A DNA stretch of 39,026 nucleotides from a bacterium (lineage in GTDB: Bacteria; Planctomycetota; Planctomycetia; Kolteriales; Kolteriaceae): contig JAIEPU010000026.1 of NCBI GenBank assembly GCA_019748235.1, positions 1-39,026 on the forward strand. Reading direction: 5' to 3'. The position numbers were made by a program, and so were the translations under genes. The notes beneath the pieces were generated by a model. It was not told the origin of the DNA. It saw only the letters and a program-made list of their open reading frames with translations, and did not search any database. Of the stretch, positions 36,930-39,026 are shown one piece after another. Within the stretch, counting starts at the first letter, position 1; the number at the start of each line of letters is the position of its first letter.

Positions 36930-37769
36930 TTGGCGCCCCGGGAATCGTCTGGTTGCCCCTTGTCGTTTGGAACGTTTCTCCTCTTACGAGACATGATTGG
37001 CGAGCGACTCGGAATTTGGTTCGATGAGAGCCAACGCGACTTGCTTGAGGACAAGCTCTCCGATCAGCTTGCTGAGTTGGGAACGCGTTCATTTCTCGAT
37101 TATTTCTACCGCCTCAAATATGGAGCGAGTCAGGAAGATTGTTGGCAAAAATTGATCAATGCTCTCTCGGTTCAAGAGACATATTTTTGGCGTGAGATTG
37201 ATCAGATAAACGCTTTTGTAGAAGTACTCGTTCCACGCCATGTTTCTAATTTGAGCGAATCGGTGAAGATTTGGTCTGCCGCTTGTGCCACTGGTGACGA
37301 ACCGTTGACGTTGGCTATTGCTCTGAATGAAGCTGGATGGTTTGATCGCACGGACATCGAGATTTGGGCCAGCGACATTAGCCCTGCCGCATTGGAAAAA
37401 GCCGAGCGAGGGATTTATCGCGAACGATCGTTCCGGGCGTTACCTGACAAGCTTCGCGAGAAGTACTTCAAGCCTGTCGATGGAGGTTGGCAGGTGGATG
37501 CAAAACTTAAGGCGAGAATCAATTATCGGCTTGCCAACATAATGAACGCACCAGAAACGGCACTACTCCACTCATCACGATATATTTTCTGCCGGAATGT
37601 ATTCATCTATTTCTCCAAGATCACCATTCGCGACATCGTGAATCGCTGGGCCAATCATATGCCGACGCCGGCCTATCTGATCACCGGTGTTGCTGAATCC
37701 TTGATTCGGACCAGCGACCGTTTCGATCTCGAACAAATCCAAAACGCGTTCTTCTACGTGAAACGCTAA
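36930..37769 (+). CDS. cheR: Chemotaxis receptor methyltransferase CheR (TTG start)
   Basis: A 279-residue SAM-dependent glutamate methyltransferase. The N-terminal helical CheR domain (about 10-70, FGTFLLLRDMIGERLGIWFDESQRDLLEDKLSDQLAELG) is followed by the SAM fold. WSAACATGDEPLTLAI replaces the usual SAACSTGEEPYSLAM glycine motif, then IWASDIS, RYIFCRNVFIYF and YLITGVAESL follow. The start is TTG 36930, three bases after the receptor stop, with AGGAG 6 bases upstream; no ATG precedes the domain, so TTG is well supported. It methylates the neighbouring soluble receptor. Confidence 0.93.
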   Translation: MAPRESSGCPLSFGTFLLLRDMIGERLGIWFDESQRDLLEDKLSDQLAELGTRSFLDYFYRLKYGASQEDCWQKLINALSVQETYFWREIDQINAFVEVLVPRHVSNLSESVKIWSAACATGDEPLTLAIALNEAGWFDRTDIEIWASDISPAALEKAERGIYRERSFRALPDKLREKYFKPVDGGWQVDAKLKARINYRLANIMNAPETALLHSSRYIFCRNVFIYFSKITIRDIVNRWANHMPTPAYLITGVAESLIRTSDRFDLEQIQNAFFYVKR

Positions 37770-37780
37770 CAGGAGTCAGA

Positions 37781-38812
37781 GTGGATCGAATCATTCGGGT
37801 CCTGATCGTTGATGACTCTGCGTTCATTCGCAGAGTGGTTCGCGCGATGCTCTCACGCAGTCCTTTCATCGAAGTGGTAGGAGCCGCTCGCGATGGCGAG
37901 GAAGCGATGCAACTGGTCGAACAACTTCGCCCCGACGTCGTGACTCTTGACTTGAATATGCCACGTGTGGACGGAGTGGAGTTTCTTCGTCAACAAATGG
38001 CTCGACGGCCGGTTCCTGTGGTACTACTGAGCATCGCCAGCAAGTCGGGAAGCGAGGTCATTCGAGCGCTTGAAGCCGGGGCAGTCGATGTGGTCCAAAA
38101 GCCGACCGCACTCGCTAACGATCAAGTTCTCGATGTTGCTCAAGATCTAATTGCCAAAGTGAAGACGGCCGCTGGGGCTCATATTCGAGTCCCACCCAAG
38201 GCATCGGTCTCGCATCCCCTCCCATTTTCTCCTCGTCGTCTCCAGACAGATATTCTGGTGATTGGAGCATCCACTGGCGGACCGCAAGCACTTCGTCAAC
38301 TAATACCGCTACTCCCCGGGGATTTTCCCATTCCGATCGCGATCGTTCTGCATATGCCAGTGGGATTTACGCACCTTTTCGCGAGAAGCCTCAACGACAT
38401 TTCATCACTGACAGTGGTGGAGGCGAGTGATGGGGAGCAGGTTCGGGCGGGGGTGGTCATTGTAGCGCCGGCAGGGTATCATCTGACGTATCGGCGTAGA
38501 CACGACGGTACGGTGCAAAGTTGTATCGGCCTCCATCCTTTGGCAACGCCCCATCGCCCCGCTGTGGACGTGTTGTTTCAGTCCGCGGCTGAAGTCTATG
38601 GGGAACGAGTTTTAGCTGTAGTGTTAACAGGAATGGGGTCCGACGGAATGCAAGGGTCTGCATGGGTGAAGGCCAACGGTGGAAGAGTCTTCACGGAATC
38701 AGAGGATTCGTGCGTGGTTTATGGAATGCCGAGATCCGTTGTCGAGGCCGGCTTGAGCGATGCCGCCGTCCCATTGCCGGACATGGCACAAACAATTATT
38801 GAGGCTCTTTGA
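37781..38812 (+). CDS. cheB: Chemotaxis receptor methylesterase CheB (GTG start)
   Basis: A 343-residue two-domain protein. The receiver domain (1-125) has the acidic pair Asp11-Asp12, the phospho-acceptor Asp57 in VVTLDLNMPRVDG and Lys108 in VQKPTA. The methylesterase domain (about 155-343) has the catalytic triad Ser164 (IGASTGGPQ), His191 (VLHMPVGFT) and Asp288 (GMGSDGM). GTG 37781 has AGGAG 5-6 bases upstream and starts the receiver exactly. It overlaps the next gene by one base. It demethylates the receptor when phosphorylated by CheA, giving adaptation together with CheR. Confidence 0.95.
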   Translation: MDRIIRVLIVDDSAFIRRVVRAMLSRSPFIEVVGAARDGEEAMQLVEQLRPDVVTLDLNMPRVDGVEFLRQQMARRPVPVVLLSIASKSGSEVIRALEAGAVDVVQKPTALANDQVLDVAQDLIAKVKTAAGAHIRVPPKASVSHPLPFSPRRLQTDILVIGASTGGPQALRQLIPLLPGDFPIPIAIVLHMPVGFTHLFARSLNDISSLTVVEASDGEQVRAGVVIVAPAGYHLTYRRRHDGTVQSCIGLHPLATPHRPAVDVLFQSAAEVYGERVLAVVLTGMGSDGMQGSAWVKANGGRVFTESEDSCVVYGMPRSVVEAGLSDAAVPLPDMAQTIIEAL

Positions 38813-39026
38813 TGGCAAATATCCTCATTGTTGATGACTCCAATCTATCACGTCGAATGTCGCGCCGGATCCTGGAATCAGGCGGACATAAGGTACGTGA
38901 CGTTCCCGACGGGCTTGCGGCGCTCGAACAATACATGCTAGAGCGACCTGACGTTATCCTACTCGATATGACGATGGCTGAAATGGACGGACTAGAAGTT
39001 CTCAAGCAGGTATTGGCCATCGATCC
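38812..39026 (+). CDS. CheY-like response regulator, partial at right edge
   Basis: 71 codons of a receiver domain are visible before the window ends. ANILIVDDSNLSRRMSRRILE carries the acidic pair Asp8-Asp9, and VILLDMTMAEMDGLEVL places the phospho-acceptor at Asp52. ATG 38812 overlaps the cheB stop by one base. It may be a stand-alone CheY output protein or the start of a longer regulator; the edge hides this. Confidence 0.88.
   Translation, partial: MANILIVDDSNLSRRMSRRILESGGHKVRDVPDGLAALEQYMLERPDVILLDMTMAEMDGLEVLKQVLAID

Noticed and set aside
1..39026. CRISPR arrays, tRNA or rRNA genes, insertion sequences
   Set aside because: Reading by eye gave no spaced direct repeats, no tRNA-like cloverleaf and no transposase; a small tRNA or RNA gene could still be missed without a covariance search.

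Overview
The window looks like a chromosomal segment of a planctomycete. The evidence is a giant secreted-type protein whose N-terminus carries the RLEERALL signature of planctomycete exported proteins, tandem CARDB repeats, a secreted c-type cytochrome/copper monooxygenase-like protein, sigma-54 and ECF regulation, and a compact chemotaxis operon. No rRNA, tRNA, CRISPR array, intact transposase or insertion sequence was recognised by eye.

Layout. (1) 1-10838, minus: one giant repeat-protein reading frame that runs off the left edge, interrupted by a single in-frame TAA at 9225-9227. (2) 11603-12331: aquaporin Z. (3) 12852-14297: a secreted protein with a CxxCH haem site fused to a PHM-like dicopper domain. 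(4) 14491-15722: an MmyB-type regulator divergent from a DUF2834 membrane protein, with operator-like palindromes between them. (5) 16035-18743: a pentapeptide-repeat lipoprotein, a cytochrome b561-type membrane protein, a Tat-exported molybdopterin oxidoreductase, an ECF sigma factor and its zinc-finger anti-sigma factor. (6) 18808-23958: a YciI-like protein, then a sigma-54 activator divergent from an operon of an AhpD-like protein, DUF1348, an alpha/beta hydrolase and a PNPOx-like flavoprotein. (7) 24075-31074: a GH99 glycosidase, a VIT/CCC1 transporter, a secreted TPR protein and a penicillin-acylase-type hydrolase. (8) 31122-31929: a decayed, internally deleted second copy of the DUF1348-hydrolase-PNPOx genes. 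(9) 32333 to the right edge: cheA-cheW-mcp-cheR-cheB and a CheY-like regulator, nearly all overlapping or a few bases apart.

The best candidate system is region 6. The activator has an intact GAFTGA motif. Two tandem 16-bp palindromes lie between it and the operon, followed about 90 bases later by a good -24/-12 sigma-54 promoter. The four operon genes (CxxC redox protein, NTF2-like protein, Asp-nucleophile hydrolase, flavin-binding protein) suggest a response to small reactive or xenobiotic molecules; that role is inference. The eroded relative of three of these genes 7 kb downstream, in the same order and on the same strand, shows that the gene set has been duplicated or reacquired and then lost here. 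Region 5 resembles an ECF-controlled periplasmic redox or repair module.
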